Shown: positions 45,468 through 55,152, counted from the first letter of the stretch. The stretch: DNA of 64,000 nt from Rhizobium sp. Leaf453 (GCF_001425605.1 NZ_LMRG01000012.1:186889-250888); one strand, 5' to 3'. Notes: generated from the sequence alone by a model not told the origin. Numbers and translations: made by a program.

Positions 45468-45482
45468 GATTCCGGGCACTGA

Positions 45483-46232
45483 TCAGTGCTTGTTGGCCTT
45501 GTCGCGCTGCCGCTTGCGCCGCGACAGCATGTTGAGCACTTCGACCAGCGCTGAAAACGCCATCGCCGCGTAGATATAGCCCTTCGGCACATGCAGCCCC
45601 ATGCCTTCCGCGATCAGCGTCGTGCCGATCATCAGCAGGAAGCCGAGCGCCAGCATGACGATGGTCGGGTTCTTCTCGATGAAGCGGGCGAGCGGGCCGG
45701 CCGCGACCAGCATCACGGTGACGGCCGCCAGGACGGCGACGACCATGATCGGCAGATGTGGTGTCATGCCGACGGCGGTAATGATGCTGTCGACGGAGAA
45801 CACGAGATCGAGAATCAGGATTTGTCCGATTGCTGCCTTGAAGCCGGTGCTGACGGCCGTTCCGATGAAGGCTTCCTCATGGTCGATGGGATCGACATTG
45901 TGGTGGATTTCCTTGGTCGCCTTCCAGACCAGGAAGAGACCACCCGCGATCAGGATCATGTCCTTCCAGGAGAAGCCATGGCCGAAGAGTTCGAACACGG
46001 GGTTCGTCAGCTTCACGATCCAGGCGACGGTTCCGAGCAGCGCCAGCCGCATGATCAGCGCGAGCCCGATGCCGATCCGGCGAGCCCTTTCGCGCTGCTC
46101 TTCCGGAAGCTTGTTGGTGAGGATCGAGATGAAGATGAGGTTGTCGATGCCAAGCACGACTTCCATCACGACCAGGGTAATGAGGGCAATCCAGGCGGTC
46201 GGATCTTGCAGCAGAAGCAGAATATCCTGCAT
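45483..46232 (-). CDS. TerC/YkoY-family integral membrane protein
   Basis: This 249-residue protein has about seven membrane helices with the conserved acidic motifs [18 protein letters not shown] and [17 protein letters not shown], which identify the TerC family. Members have been linked to manganese export and tellurium resistance; which applies here is unknown. The frame is open upstream to 46352 but the family begins at [17 protein letters not shown] 46232. A GC-rich hairpin precedes it. The C-terminus is basic ([12 protein letters not shown]). Confidence 0.9.
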   Translation of the reverse strand: MQDILLLLQDPTAWIALITLVVMEVVLGIDNLIFISILTNKLPEEQRERARRIGIGLALIMRLALLGTVAWIVKLTNPVFELFGHGFSWKDMILIAGGLFLVWKATKEIHHNVDPIDHEEAFIGTAVSTGFKAAIGQILILDLVFSVDSIITAVGMTPHLPIMVVAVLAAVTVMLVAAGPLARFIEKNPTIVMLALGFLLMIGTTLIAEGMGLHVPKGYIYAAMAFSALVEVLNMLSRRKRQRDKANKH

Positions 46233-46273
46233 CGGGGGAGGTTCCTTCCTCGATTCGAGGTGTGCACAGTTGA

Positions 46274-46301
46274 ACCCGCGCCTCCGGAAGGAAGCGCGGG
46301 T
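46274..46301 (-). other. GC-rich hairpin in the TerC-gene leader
   Basis: ACCCGCGC and GCGCGGGT pair around a 12-base loop about 40 bp upstream of the TerC start codon. TerC-family genes are often preceded by the yybP-ykoY manganese riboswitch, but I could not find its conserved core here, so this is reported only as a leader structure. Confidence 0.35.
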
Positions 46302-46378
46302 GAAATAACGCCCTTGTATGTATGGGGAAAGGGAGCGATGGCAAGCACCCACGAAGGATCCGGCGACCCTGGATACCG

Positions 46379-47218
46379 TTAATTGCTGACCGGAATCCAG
46401 ATTTCCGTCACGCCCATGCCCATATGGGGATCGAAGCGCTCGTCATAAACTTCCATCAGATCCGGAAGACCCGTGTGCTTGTAGCCAGAGGACGGCAGCC
46501 AGTCGTTGAAGATAGCATGGCAGGTTGCCTTGATGCCCGAGATATGGCCGCGATGGGAAAAGACCGCGTAGGTCTGGGCCGGGAGTTTCAGGCTCTCGAA
46601 ACCCGGTGGCAGGTCGTCGGTATCGCGCACTTGGGCGGCGCTCATGTATTGAAAGCTGCCTTCCTGGCCTTCCCGCGTGGTGCAGATGCCATAGGCGACG
46701 TCGCCGATCTGGGCGGGAATGTCGCCGAAATGGGTGTTGAACTGCTGCCAGAGCGAGGGGATGCCGGCGGTACCGTCATAGGTATAGGTCTGCTGCAGGC
46801 CCGCCATCAGCATGGCGGGGCAGGTTTCAAACCGGGGTGCTTCAAGCTTCGATGAGGATGCGGTGTCCATGCGGATCGGCTCCATGAGATCGAGATCGCC
46901 AAGATGCCTCCTGTTGCGCACTTCTTCCGGCGTCACGCCGAAATGGTCGCGGAAGGCACGGGTGAAGGCTTCATGCGAGCCATAGCCCGCATCAAGGGCG
47001 ACTGCGAGAATGCTGGATGCGCCCTCGGCAAGGGACCGGGCAGCGGCGCTCAGCCGCCGTCCGCGAATATAGAAGCTGATCGACCGGCCGGTGGCCATGC
47101 CGAACACGCGCGACAGATGCGAGCGGGAGAGGCCCGCGGTCCGTGCGATGTCTTCCAGTGAGATGTCCGTGGCGTAATGGCTTTCGATGAACCAGAGCGC
47201 CTTGCCGATTGCATTCAT
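46379..47218 (-). CDS. AraC-family regulator with GyrI-like effector domain
   Basis: This 279-residue regulator has an N-terminal double helix-turn-helix ([40 protein letters not shown], then [25 protein letters not shown]) and a C-terminal GyrI-like small-molecule-binding domain (about 120-278). The arrangement resembles Rob and similar regulators of drug responses. It lies between the TerC gene and the TetR-EmrAB unit but shares no obvious operator with them. Ligand unknown. Confidence 0.9.
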   Translation of the reverse strand: MNAIGKALWFIESHYATDISLEDIARTAGLSRSHLSRVFGMATGRSISFYIRGRRLSAAARSLAEGASSILAVALDAGYGSHEAFTRAFRDHFGVTPEEVRNRRHLGDLDLMEPIRMDTASSSKLEAPRFETCPAMLMAGLQQTYTYDGTAGIPSLWQQFNTHFGDIPAQIGDVAYGICTTREGQEGSFQYMSAAQVRDTDDLPPGFESLKLPAQTYAVFSHRGHISGIKATCHAIFNDWLPSSGYKHTGLPDLMEVYDERFDPHMGMGVTEIWIPVSN

Positions 47219-47314
47219 GCCGCCTCCCGTAGCCGACCGGGGGCGATCCTATCATCATCCGGCCGCTTCATTTGATCGCGGTTGCGCAATTTGCGGCTGG
47301 ATGGCTGCCAAATT

Positions 47315-48019
47315 TCAGGCGGTCGTGGCTTGTTTTGCGCCATAGGCCGCGAGAAAGACCCGCACTGCGCCGGTGATCACCCGGTGGATTTCCGGCGGCG
47401 GCGGCGCGTGTTCCATCGTTCCGAAGAGACGGAACTTGAAGAATCCGCCGCTGGAGAGATCGAGGAACTGGCCTGCGGCCAGATCGAGGTCGTCGATCTT
47501 CAGGTTGCCGATATCGACCTGATGCTCGAGGAAACCCTGCAGGACCGTGCGCAGGTTGTCCGGTCCCTTGAAGAAACGCCGACACAGGTCGGGCATGCGA
47601 TCGCGGACGCCGAGCACGGTGCGCATGGCGTTGATGACCTTTTCGTCAGTCATATGGGTGACGAAGCTGACGCCGAATTTGTAAAGACCGGTCTCGACAT
47701 CCTCATTGGATTCCAGAACGGTTCGGACGGCGGCAAGGAAGATCGCCCGCTCGCGCTCGATCATCGCCGAAAACAGGTCGTCCTTGTTCTCGAAATAGAC
47801 GTAGATCGTGCCCTTCGAGACCCCGGCCTCACGCGTGATGTCGTTCATGCTGGCGGCGTCGAAGCCGTCCCGCATGAAGACGCGTTTCGCACCTTCGATG
47901 ATCTGTTCGCGTTTCGCAGGATCTTCCCCGGCGACCTTGCGGCCGGCGGGCCAGCGATCGTCTGGGCGCTCGGAGCCTTCGAGCAGATTTTCCCGTGCAG
48001 TGTTTTCCGTGGCGGACAT
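47315..48019 (-). CDS. TetR-family repressor of the divergent efflux pump
   Basis: This 234-residue repressor has a TetR helix-turn-helix at about residues 36-82 (KREQIIEGAKRVFMRDGFDAASMNDITREAGVSKGTIYVYFENKDDLF) preceded by a 35-residue polar extension, and a ligand-binding C-terminal domain. It is divergent from the EmrAB-type pump across a 119-bp region with two palindromes matching in TCGAAC/GTTCGA arms. The expected role is repression of both genes until a toxic compound binds; direct evidence is lacking. Confidence 0.9.
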   Translation of the reverse strand: MSATENTARENLLEGSERPDDRWPAGRKVAGEDPAKREQIIEGAKRVFMRDGFDAASMNDITREAGVSKGTIYVYFENKDDLFSAMIERERAIFLAAVRTVLESNEDVETGLYKFGVSFVTHMTDEKVINAMRTVLGVRDRMPDLCRRFFKGPDNLRTVLQGFLEHQVDIGNLKIDDLDLAAGQFLDLSSGGFFKFRLFGTMEHAPPPPEIHRVITGAVRVFLAAYGAKQATTA

Positions 48020-48040
48020 CTTTGTCTCTTTTTTAACTTT

Positions 48041-48058
48041 TCGAACCGCTTGGTTCGA
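48041..48058. promoter_or_regulatory. Candidate TetR operator 1
   Basis: TCGAACC and GGTTCGA form a perfect inverted repeat with a 4-bp spacer, 22 bp upstream of the TetR start codon and next to a possible forward -35 box (TTGACT, 48060-48065). Confidence 0.65.
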
Positions 48059-48095
48059 TTTGACTTGATATGTGCATAGATTAGCACTATGTCAA

Positions 48096-48118
48096 TCGAA
48101 CTGAACGGTTCGGTTCGA
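48096..48118. promoter_or_regulatory. Candidate TetR operator 2
   Basis: TCGAAC and GTTCGA arms enclose TGAACGGTTCG, so the site contains nested copies of the GAAC/GTTC half-site. It abuts TTGACA on the reverse strand (48095-48090), the likely -35 box of the TetR gene, and lies 21 bp before the TTG start of the pump adaptor. Confidence 0.6.
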
Positions 48119-48138
48119 ATTTCTCACATAAGGTCTGG

Positions 48139-49392
48139 TTGCGCAATATGTCCGTTTCAAGCAAATCAGGTGCTGCTCATGTTCGCCCCGTCGGCAACGA
48201 TTTCAAGGTTGAGCAGGAGCAGGTCACTACTCCCGAAGCCGAGGTCGTGACCGAACCCGCAGCGGAAGCGCCGGCTGCAAAGCCCGTGGAAGCCGCCGCG
48301 CCGGCGCAGGAGGCGGCGCCTGCCGCGACGCCCAAGCGGCGCCGGTTTGTGTTCCCGGTCATCGTCATCGCCGCGCTCGCCGCCGGCGGCTGGTACGGCT
48401 ACGACTGGTGGACCAACGGCCGCTTCATGATCTCGACCGACGACGCCTATATCGAAGGCGATATCGCTTCGATCTCGCCGAAGGTTTCCGGCTATATCGA
48501 GAAGGTCAATGTCGTCGCCAACCAGCGCGTCAAGGCCGGCGATCCTTTGATCACGCTTGACAAGGAAGATTACCGCATCGCCGCCGATCAGGCGCAGGCG
48601 CAGATCGATACGGAAAAGCTGTCCCTGCAGCGTTTCGACGCCCAGATCGCCGGCGCTCAGGCCAGCGTCGAGCAGGCGCAGGCCCAGAAGACAGCCCTTC
48701 AGGCGACCGTCCGGGGTGCCGAAATCACGCTCAATCGTGCCAGTGACCTCCAGTCAAAGGCAGTCGGTACGGTCGCCTCCCTCGATAGCGCGACGATCGC
48801 GCTCGACCAGGCGAAGGCAAACCTCATCGGCGCCGATGCTGCGATTGCAACGGCGACGGCCAACATTGCTGTCCTGAAGGCACAGCGCGCCGAGGCCGAA
48901 AGCACGATCCGCTCGCTCGAACTCGCGCATGAAAAGGCAGAACGCGATCTCGGCTTCACCGTCCTGAAGGCACCGTATGACGGTATCGTCGGCAATCTGG
49001 CGGTCCAGGATGGCGACCTCGTGTCCGCCGGCCAGCGCCTTGCTGCTCTTGTTCCGGTCGACCAGCTTTATATCGACGCCAACTTCAAGGAAACGCAGAT
49101 CGCCCACATGGTTCCGGGCTCGAAGGTCAATATCCACGTCGATGCTTTCGACGAGGAGCCGATCGTCGGAACCGTCCAGTCGATCTCGCCGGCCTCCGGC
49201 TCGGTCTTCTCGCTGCTGCCGGCTGAAAATGCCACGGGCAACTTCACCAAGGTCATCCAGCGCGTTCCGGTCCGCATCGTGTTCCCGAAGGAAGTGCTCG
49301 AAAGCGGCCGGCTGCGCGCTGGTCTGAGCGTCGTCGTCGATGTCGATACGCGCACCGCGCCGAAGACGCAGGATACCGCAGCGGTCCAGTAA
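48139..49392 (+). CDS. EmrA-type membrane-fusion protein of a drug efflux pump
   Basis: This 417-residue adaptor has a long Ala/Pro/Glu-rich cytoplasmic N-terminus (to residue 68), a single membrane helix (70-88), the DDAYIEGDIASISPKVSGYI and VKAGDPLITLDKEDYR lipoyl-like half motifs, a helical hairpin (about 145-285) and a beta-barrel. It connects the MFS pump downstream with an outer-membrane channel. A TTG at 48139 lies five bases after AAGG, whereas the ATG at 48148 has poorer spacing, so the TTG may be the true start. A mosaic repeat separates it from the pump gene. Confidence 0.92.
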   Translation: MRNMSVSSKSGAAHVRPVGNDFKVEQEQVTTPEAEVVTEPAAEAPAAKPVEAAAPAQEAAPAATPKRRRFVFPVIVIAALAAGGWYGYDWWTNGRFMISTDDAYIEGDIASISPKVSGYIEKVNVVANQRVKAGDPLITLDKEDYRIAADQAQAQIDTEKLSLQRFDAQIAGAQASVEQAQAQKTALQATVRGAEITLNRASDLQSKAVGTVASLDSATIALDQAKANLIGADAAIATATANIAVLKAQRAEAESTIRSLELAHEKAERDLGFTVLKAPYDGIVGNLAVQDGDLVSAGQRLAALVPVDQLYIDANFKETQIAHMVPGSKVNIHVDAFDEEPIVGTVQSISPASGSVFSLLPAENATGNFTKVIQRVPVRIVFPKEVLESGRLRAGLSVVVDVDTRTAPKTQDTAAVQ

Positions 49393-49420
49393 CCCGCCTG
49401 CAATTTCGGCCTGAGAAAAG

Positions 49421-49532
49421 CCCCTTATCCTTTCCCCGCCCGCGGGGAGAGGGGACTTGGCTAGGAGTTCGCGGCTTGTCCCTTCTCCCCGTCCTGACGG
49501 GGAGAAGGTGCCCGACAGGGCGGATGAGGGGC
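49421..49532. repeat. RIME-like mosaic palindromic repeat between emrA- and emrB-type genes
   Basis: Ends CCCCTTATCC and GGATGAGGGG are imperfect inverted copies (9 of 10). Inside lie two palindromes, CCCCGCCCGCGGGG around 49434-49447 and CTTCTCCCCGTC...GACGGGGAGAAG at 49483-49506. It is the same type as the element at 41905, and is transcribed within the pump operon. Confidence 0.8.
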
Positions 49533-49643
49533 ATTCCCGATGAGGAAAGACATCCCGAACTCGCTCGAGACGACGCATTCAATATTCACATTACGATGAC
49601 CGTCTCGCTCACCTGACTGAGGAGAAGGCCGGGAGCAAAGCCG

Positions 49644-51242
49644 ATGGCTGCCACCGCAACAGCTGGAACGATGCCTGTCTCGACCGCCAAGGCGGAAGAG
49701 AAGATGGATCCGAAGCGTCTGATCGCTTTCTTCGCGATGGTCTTCGGCATGTTCATGTCGATCCTCGACATTCAGATCGTCTCGGCCTCGCTCGCGGAAA
49801 TCCAGGCGGGCCTTTCGGCCGGTTCGGATGAAGTGGCCTGGGTACAGACCGCCTACCTGATCGCCGAAGTCATCATGATCCCGCTGTCGGGCACGCTCGC
49901 GCGCATCGTCTCCACCCGCGTGCTGTTCTCCGTCTCAGCCGCCGGCTTCACCGCCGCCAGCGCGCTGGCCGCCACCGCGACGAATATCGACCAGATGATC
50001 ATCTACCGGGCGCTGCAGGGCTTTATCGGCGGCGGCATGATCCCGTCGGTGTTCGCGGCCGCCTTCACCATCTTCCCGCCCTCCAAGCGCAGCATCGTGT
50101 CGCCGATTATCGGTCTCGTCGCGACTTTGGCGCCCACCATCGGGCCGACCGTCGGCGGCTATCTCAGCCATGCCTTTTCGTGGCACTGGCTGTTCCTCAT
50201 CAACGTCATCCCGGGCATCATCGTCACGATCGTCACCTGGAACTTCATCGACTTCGACAAGCCGGAACTGCACTTGTTCAAGAAGTTCGACTGGTGGGGC
50301 CTGTTCTCGATGGCGGTGTTCCTCGGGACGCTCGAATATGTGCTGGAGGAAGGCAACAAGAACGACTGGTTCAGCGATGAAACCATCCTGATCGCCGCGA
50401 TCGCATCGGCAATCGGCGCAATCGTCTTCTTCTATCGCGCCTTCAAGGTCGAGTTCCCGATTGTCGATCTCAGGGCCTTTGCCAATCGAAACTTCGCCTT
50501 CGGCTCGCTGTTCTCGTTCATCATGGGCATCGGGCTTTACGGCCTGACCTATCTCTATCCGGTTTATCTCGGCCGCATCCGCGGCTACGATTCGCTGATG
50601 ATCGGCGAGACCATGTTCGTGTCGGGTCTGGCCATGTTCTGCACGGCGCCGATCGCCGGCCGGCTGTCGACCAAACTCGATCCGCGCGTCATGATGGCCA
50701 TCGGTTTCGCGAGCTTTGCCGCCGGCACCTGGCTGATGAGCGGGCTGACCGCCGACTGGGATTTCTACGAATTGCTGGTGCCGCAGATTCTGCGCGGTTT
50801 CGGCCTGATGATGTGCATGGTGCCGATCAACAACGTTGCGCTCGGAACCTTGCCGCCGTCGCGTATCCGCGGTGCCTCGGGCCTGTTCAACCTGACGCGT
50901 AACCTCGGCGGCGCCGTGGGCTTGGCCGCGATCAACACCATCCTGACCCAGCGCCAGGAAGAGCACTACGCGCGCCTGCAGGAACATGTGCAGTGGGGTA
51001 ATCCCGAAGCCATGGATCAGTTGAACAACATGATCGCCAAGTACAATTCCCATGGCCTCGATGGCGCGACGATCGCCATTCAGAAGCTGTCGGGCATGGT
51101 CACCCAGCAGGCGCTGATCATGTCGTTCATCGACGTGTTCCTGATCCTCACCGCCCTGTTCGGTGCGCTGGTCTTCTGCGCCTTCCTGATCAAGAAGCCG
51201 CAGCCCGCGCCAACGGGCGCCGGCGGTGGCGGCGGCCACTAA
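49644..51242 (+). CDS. DHA2-family MFS multidrug transporter (EmrB-like)
   Basis: This 532-residue inner-membrane antiporter has about 14 helices. The first helix carries FGMFMSILDIQIVSASLAEIQAGLSAG, and motif C-like and TIGPTVGGYLSHAFSWHWLFLINVIPG regions follow, as in EmrB. With the upstream adaptor it should form a tripartite drug pump. A GGGAG lies ten bases before the ATG. The C-terminus is glycine-rich and ends in His. A terminator follows within 35 bp. Confidence 0.93.
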   Translation: MAATATAGTMPVSTAKAEEKMDPKRLIAFFAMVFGMFMSILDIQIVSASLAEIQAGLSAGSDEVAWVQTAYLIAEVIMIPLSGTLARIVSTRVLFSVSAAGFTAASALAATATNIDQMIIYRALQGFIGGGMIPSVFAAAFTIFPPSKRSIVSPIIGLVATLAPTIGPTVGGYLSHAFSWHWLFLINVIPGIIVTIVTWNFIDFDKPELHLFKKFDWWGLFSMAVFLGTLEYVLEEGNKNDWFSDETILIAAIASAIGAIVFFYRAFKVEFPIVDLRAFANRNFAFGSLFSFIMGIGLYGLTYLYPVYLGRIRGYDSLMIGETMFVSGLAMFCTAPIAGRLSTKLDPRVMMAIGFASFAAGTWLMSGLTADWDFYELLVPQILRGFGLMMCMVPINNVALGTLPPSRIRGASGLFNLTRNLGGAVGLAAINTILTQRQEEHYARLQEHVQWGNPEAMDQLNNMIAKYNSHGLDGATIAIQKLSGMVTQQALIMSFIDVFLILTALFGALVFCAFLIKKPQPAPTGAGGGGGH

Positions 51243-51273
51243 GCCGCTGTACCCGAAAGCAGATATCGTCCAG

Positions 51274-51305
51274 AATGCCCTGAAGGTAAAACTTCAGGGC
51301 ATTTT
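51274..51305 (+). terminator. Factor-independent terminator after the EmrB-like gene
   Basis: AATGCCCTGAAG and CTTCAGGGCATT form a perfect 12-bp stem with a 6-base loop, followed by TT after the stem's own TT. It ends three bases before the start codon of the metallophosphoesterase. Confidence 0.85.
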
Positions 51306-51307
51306 GC

Positions 51308-52438
51308 ATGATCGGCAATCCGATACCGCTGTCGCGGCGCTCTCTGCTTCTCCAGATGATGGGTCTCGGCCTCGCTTCATCCCTGCTGCCGGCGTTCGCC
51401 GCTTCTAAAGTGAAAGATGCCGTGCCGCCGGTCGATGCGACCTTCCTCTTTGCCGCAGATGTCCATGCCTGCCTGATCTCCGGCGATACGCTGAGCCCCA
51501 ACTGCGCGCAGGAGGGCAAGACGGATGCCAATCTGCTGCGCCATGTTGCGGCGCTGAATCGGATTTCCGAATTTGAATGGCCGAGCGAGATTGATGGCGT
51601 CGCAACCGGGCTTGCCGGTGCGGGAGAAAAGATCACCGTGCCGCTCGGCCTCGTCATCGGCGGTGACATGACGGACGATGGCGGCGGCCAGGTGAAGGTG
51701 CCGGGGGAAGGCCATCAGTTGATCCAGTTCTCCAGCCGCTACCAGCAGGGCGTCGGGCCAGACAAGGTGCATGTCCCCGTCTACAACGGCCTCGGCAATC
51801 ACGATCTCGACCAGGATGGCGCCCCGCCGCATGTCGACTGGTACCGGCGGGAGTTGCGCGATTATGTCGAACTCAATCATCGCCAGACGGTGTTCTACAA
51901 GCCGCCTGTCCCTGTCGCCAATTACGATATCGATTCTGATGATTATTCCTGGGATTGGGGCGGGCTGCACCTCATCCAGTTGCAGCGGTTCGGCGGCGAT
52001 ACGAACAAGGGTGCCATCAGTGGTCTGAACTGGCTGAAGCAGGACCTCGCCTCCTTCGCGGCCGATGGCCGGCCGGTCGTGCTGTTCCAGCATTACGGTT
52101 GGGATCGGTTTTCCATCGAGAGATGGGACGCGGGTCACATGACCTTCGATGACACCGGCAGCGGACAACCGCACTGGTGGAGCGAGGAGCAGCGGACGGC
52201 TCTGCTGGCCGCTTTGCAAGGCTATAATGTCATCGGCCTGTTCCATGGCCACGAGCATGATACGCCGATGATCTACCGGCAGGGCAGCCTCGATCTGTTC
52301 AAGCCGACCGCCAGCTTCAAGGGTGGTTTCGCGCTTGTCCGCGTGACATCCGGTTTCATGGATGTCGTCCTTGCCGAAGCCGATGGTGATAGTGGAAATG
52401 TGAGGTTTCTCAAGGCTTTCACCAAGCGTATTTCCTGA
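51308..52438 (+). CDS. Exported metallophosphoesterase
   Basis: This 376-residue calcineurin-like phosphoesterase has the metal motifs AADVHA (D-x-H), GGDMTDD (GD), GNHDLD (GNHD) and HGHEHDTP (GHxH), all intact. The N-terminus SRRSLLLQMMGLGLASSLLPAFAAS looks like a twin-arginine signal, so it is probably exported. The substrate is unknown. The ATG at 51308 immediately follows the upstream terminator, leaving no room for a ribosome site; translation may be leaderless or the real start may lie further in, for example near Met17 (51356). Confidence 0.85.
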   Translation: MIGNPIPLSRRSLLLQMMGLGLASSLLPAFAASKVKDAVPPVDATFLFAADVHACLISGDTLSPNCAQEGKTDANLLRHVAALNRISEFEWPSEIDGVATGLAGAGEKITVPLGLVIGGDMTDDGGGQVKVPGEGHQLIQFSSRYQQGVGPDKVHVPVYNGLGNHDLDQDGAPPHVDWYRRELRDYVELNHRQTVFYKPPVPVANYDIDSDDYSWDWGGLHLIQLQRFGGDTNKGAISGLNWLKQDLASFAADGRPVVLFQHYGWDRFSIERWDAGHMTFDDTGSGQPHWWSEEQRTALLAALQGYNVIGLFHGHEHDTPMIYRQGSLDLFKPTASFKGGFALVRVTSGFMDVVLAEADGDSGNVRFLKAFTKRIS

Positions 52439-52494
52439 GACGCAGACAAGCCGTGAGGGCTGAAACTGGGCCTGTTCCTCCGTGGGGGCATTTT

Positions 52495-52514
52495 TTTGAT
52501 TTACGTACATCAAA
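52495..52514. promoter_or_regulatory. Candidate LacI-type operator of the xyl operon
   Basis: TTTGATTTACGTACATCAAA is a 20-bp palindrome centred on ACGT with a single mismatched pair. It lies 31 bp upstream of the LacI-regulator start codon and is the kind of site LacI/GalR proteins bind. Autoregulation is inferred. Confidence 0.7.
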
Positions 52515-52545
52515 TTTTCCTCTAAGGCTCGTTCCCGGAGGAAAC

Positions 52546-53646
52546 ATGCGCCCGACAGTTCACGATATCGCTGCTGCTGCAGGCGTCAGCCTGGCCACCG
52601 TCGACCGCGTTTTGAACCAGCGCGCCGGTGTCCGCTCAGTGACGCGTGAAAAGGTCGAGCAGGCAATCGAGCGCATCGGGTACGTCAGAGATGTCGCCGC
52701 CGCCAACCTCGCCAAGAGCCGCGTCTATCCCTTCATCTTCATTCTGCCGGCCGGCGACAATTCGTTCATGCGCGGGCTGGAAGCGCAGGTGCGCGCGGCG
52801 ATCGCCCGGTCGCCGGTTGAGCGTACCTCAATTTCCATTGTCTCTGTTCCGGCCTTCAATGCCGAGGCACTGGTCGCGGCTTTGGACGAGGCCCAGGCTG
52901 CGGCTCCAGCGGGCGTCGCGGTCGTGGCGATCGATTCCCCCGATGTGATCGCCGCCGTCAACCGGTTGCGCGCGGCGCGCATTCCGGTCGTCACGTTGGT
53001 GTCGGATCTTCCCGGCTCACAGCGCGATCATTTCGCCGGCGTCGACAACGTCGCGGCGGGCCGCACGGCCGGCAGCCTGATGGGCCGGTTTCTCGGTGGG
53101 CAGAGCGGATCGGTCGCGGTACTTGCCGGCTCGATGCTGGTTCGCGACCATCGCGAGCGTCTCGATGGCTTCCGCGCGGTGATGGACCAGGATTTCCCCG
53201 GCCATGCCCTGCAGCCTGTTCTCGAAGGGCAGGACGATCCGGCGCAGGTTGAGCGGCTGATCGATGATTTGCTGACCAGTCAGGAAGGGATTGCCGGCAT
53301 CTACAGTCTCGGTGCCGGCAACAGGGGCCTGATCGCCGCCTTGAAGAAGCGCGCCGGTAAGGCGCACATCTGTGTCATCGCCCATGAATTAACGCCGCAT
53401 ACGCGGGCTGCGCTGAACGACGGCCTGATCGATGCGGTTCTGAACCAGGATGCGGGCCACGAAGTGCGCAGCGCCATCCGCGTATTGAAAGCCAAGGCGG
53501 ACGGCGTTGCCGTATTCGGCGCGCAGGAACGCATCCGGATCGACATCTTCCTCAAGGACAACCTGCCGTTCGAGCAGGATGCCGCGGCAGATACGCCCCT
53601 TGACCGGGGCAGTAACCAGGAGCCCGCACAGGGCGAAGAAGACTAG
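52546..53646 (+). CDS. LacI-family regulator of the xylose operon
   Basis: This 366-residue regulator has an N-terminal LacI helix-turn-helix (TVHDIAAAAGVSLATVDRVLNQRAGV) and a periplasmic-binding-protein-like effector domain (FIFILPAGDNSFMRGLEAQVRAAI...GAGNRGLIAALKKR). The GGAGG five bases before ATG 52546 decides the start; the open frame continues to 52453 without resemblance. It directly precedes xylB (10 bp) and xylA on the same strand and is presumably their xylose-responsive repressor. Confidence 0.9.
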   Translation: MRPTVHDIAAAAGVSLATVDRVLNQRAGVRSVTREKVEQAIERIGYVRDVAAANLAKSRVYPFIFILPAGDNSFMRGLEAQVRAAIARSPVERTSISIVSVPAFNAEALVAALDEAQAAAPAGVAVVAIDSPDVIAAVNRLRAARIPVVTLVSDLPGSQRDHFAGVDNVAAGRTAGSLMGRFLGGQSGSVAVLAGSMLVRDHRERLDGFRAVMDQDFPGHALQPVLEGQDDPAQVERLIDDLLTSQEGIAGIYSLGAGNRGLIAALKKRAGKAHICVIAHELTPHTRAALNDGLIDAVLNQDAGHEVRSAIRVLKAKADGVAVFGAQERIRIDIFLKDNLPFEQDAAADTPLDRGSNQEPAQGEED

Positions 53647-53656
53647 GGAGACCAGC

Positions 53657-55111
53657 ATGTATCTCGGTTTGGACCTCGGCACATCCGGGGTGAAGGCATT
53701 GTTGATCGACGGCGACCAGAAGGTTGTCGGCTCGGCCTCCGGTGCCATGGATGTTTCCCGGCCGCATCCGGGCTGGTCCGAACAGGATCCGGCCCAGTGG
53801 GTACGCGCCACGGAAGAGGCGATTGCCGGGTTGAAGGTGTCGCACCCGAAGGAACTGGCTGCGGTCAAGGGAATCGGCCTGTCCGGTCACATGCATGGCG
53901 CCACCCTGCTCGATGACCAGGACAAGGTCCTGCGCCCCTGCATCCTCTGGAACGACACCCGCAGCGCGGTGCAGGCTGCAAAGCTTGATGCCGATCCGCA
54001 ATTCCGCGCCCTGACAGGCAACATCGTCTTCCCCGGTTTCACCGCGCCGAAACTCGTCTGGATCGCCGAAAACGAACCGGACATCTTCGCCAAGGTCCGC
54101 TGGGTCCTTCTGCCGAAGGATTATCTGCGTCTGTGGCTGACCGGTGAGCACATTTCCGAAATGTCGGATTCGGCTGGCACGTCCTGGCTCGACACCGGAA
54201 AACGCGCCTGGTCGGACAGCCTGCTCTCCGCAACCGGCCTCGAGCGGCGGCAGATGCCGGATCTGGTCGAGGGTACCGAGCAGGGTGGCACGCTGAAGGG
54301 CGATCTGGCCGCCAAATGGGGCATGGGCGCCAATGTCGTCGTCGCCGGCGGGGCAGGGGACAATGCGGCCTCGGCCTGCGGCATGGGCACGGTCGGCGAG
54401 GGCCACGCTTTCGTCTCTCTCGGCACCTCCGGCGTGCTGTTCGCCGCCAATTCCAGCTATCTGCCGAACCCGGAAAGCGCCGTTCACGCCTTCTGCCACG
54501 CGCTCCCGAACACCTGGCACCAGATGGGCGTCATCCTGTCGGCCACCGACGCGCTGAACTGGCATTCCGGCGTCACCGGCAAGAGCGCCGCTGAATTGAC
54601 CTCGGAACTGGGCGACGCGCTGAAGGCCCCCTCGGGTGTCACCTTCCTGCCCTATCTTTCCGGCGAACGCACGCCGCACAACGATGCCGCCATTCGCGGG
54701 GTCTTTGCCGGTCTGGGCCATGAAAGCAGTCGCGTCGTGCTGACCCAGGCCGTGTTGGAAGGCGTCTCCTTTGCGCTCCGCGACAGCCTCGAAGCCCTGA
54801 AGGCTGCCGGCACCAACCTGTCCCGCGTCACAGCCATCGGCGGTGGCTCGCGCTCGCGCTACTGGCTGAAATCGATCGCCACGGCGCTCAGCCTGCCGGT
54901 CGATGTTCCCGCCGATGGCGATTTCGGTGCCGCCTTCGGCGCCGCCCGCCTCGGTCTGGTCGCCGCCACCAACGCCGATCCGCTGTCGGTCTTCACCGCG
55001 CCCGCAACGGCCGAAACCGTTCAGCCGGATGCCTCCCTGTCCGGCGCCTACGAGGACGCCTACCAGCGCTACCGCCGCCTCTATCCGGCGATCAAATCCG
55101 CGACGCTTTAG
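53657..55111 (+). CDS. xylB: Xylulokinase
   Basis: XylB phosphorylates D-xylulose to xylulose 5-phosphate for the pentose phosphate pathway. The 484-residue protein of the FGGY kinase family has the N-terminal phosphate motif [32 protein letters not shown] and the C-terminal ATP-binding region [21 protein letters not shown]. The ATG at 53657 has AGGGAG six bases upstream; the open frame upstream overlaps the regulator. xylA follows after 41 bp. Confidence 0.95.
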   Translation: MYLGLDLGTSGVKALLIDGDQKVVGSASGAMDVSRPHPGWSEQDPAQWVRATEEAIAGLKVSHPKELAAVKGIGLSGHMHGATLLDDQDKVLRPCILWNDTRSAVQAAKLDADPQFRALTGNIVFPGFTAPKLVWIAENEPDIFAKVRWVLLPKDYLRLWLTGEHISEMSDSAGTSWLDTGKRAWSDSLLSATGLERRQMPDLVEGTEQGGTLKGDLAAKWGMGANVVVAGGAGDNAASACGMGTVGEGHAFVSLGTSGVLFAANSSYLPNPESAVHAFCHALPNTWHQMGVILSATDALNWHSGVTGKSAAELTSELGDALKAPSGVTFLPYLSGERTPHNDAAIRGVFAGLGHESSRVVLTQAVLEGVSFALRDSLEALKAAGTNLSRVTAIGGGSRSRYWLKSIATALSLPVDVPADGDFGAAFGAARLGLVAATNADPLSVFTAPATAETVQPDASLSGAYEDAYQRYRRLYPAIKSATL

Positions 55112-55152
55112 TCGCCCCTCACCACACTGACAAAACCACCACGGAGATACAC

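Noticed and set aside
46233..46380. Possible yybP-ykoY manganese riboswitch upstream of the TerC-family gene
   Set aside because: Only a simple GC-rich hairpin is visible; the conserved purine-rich core is missing.
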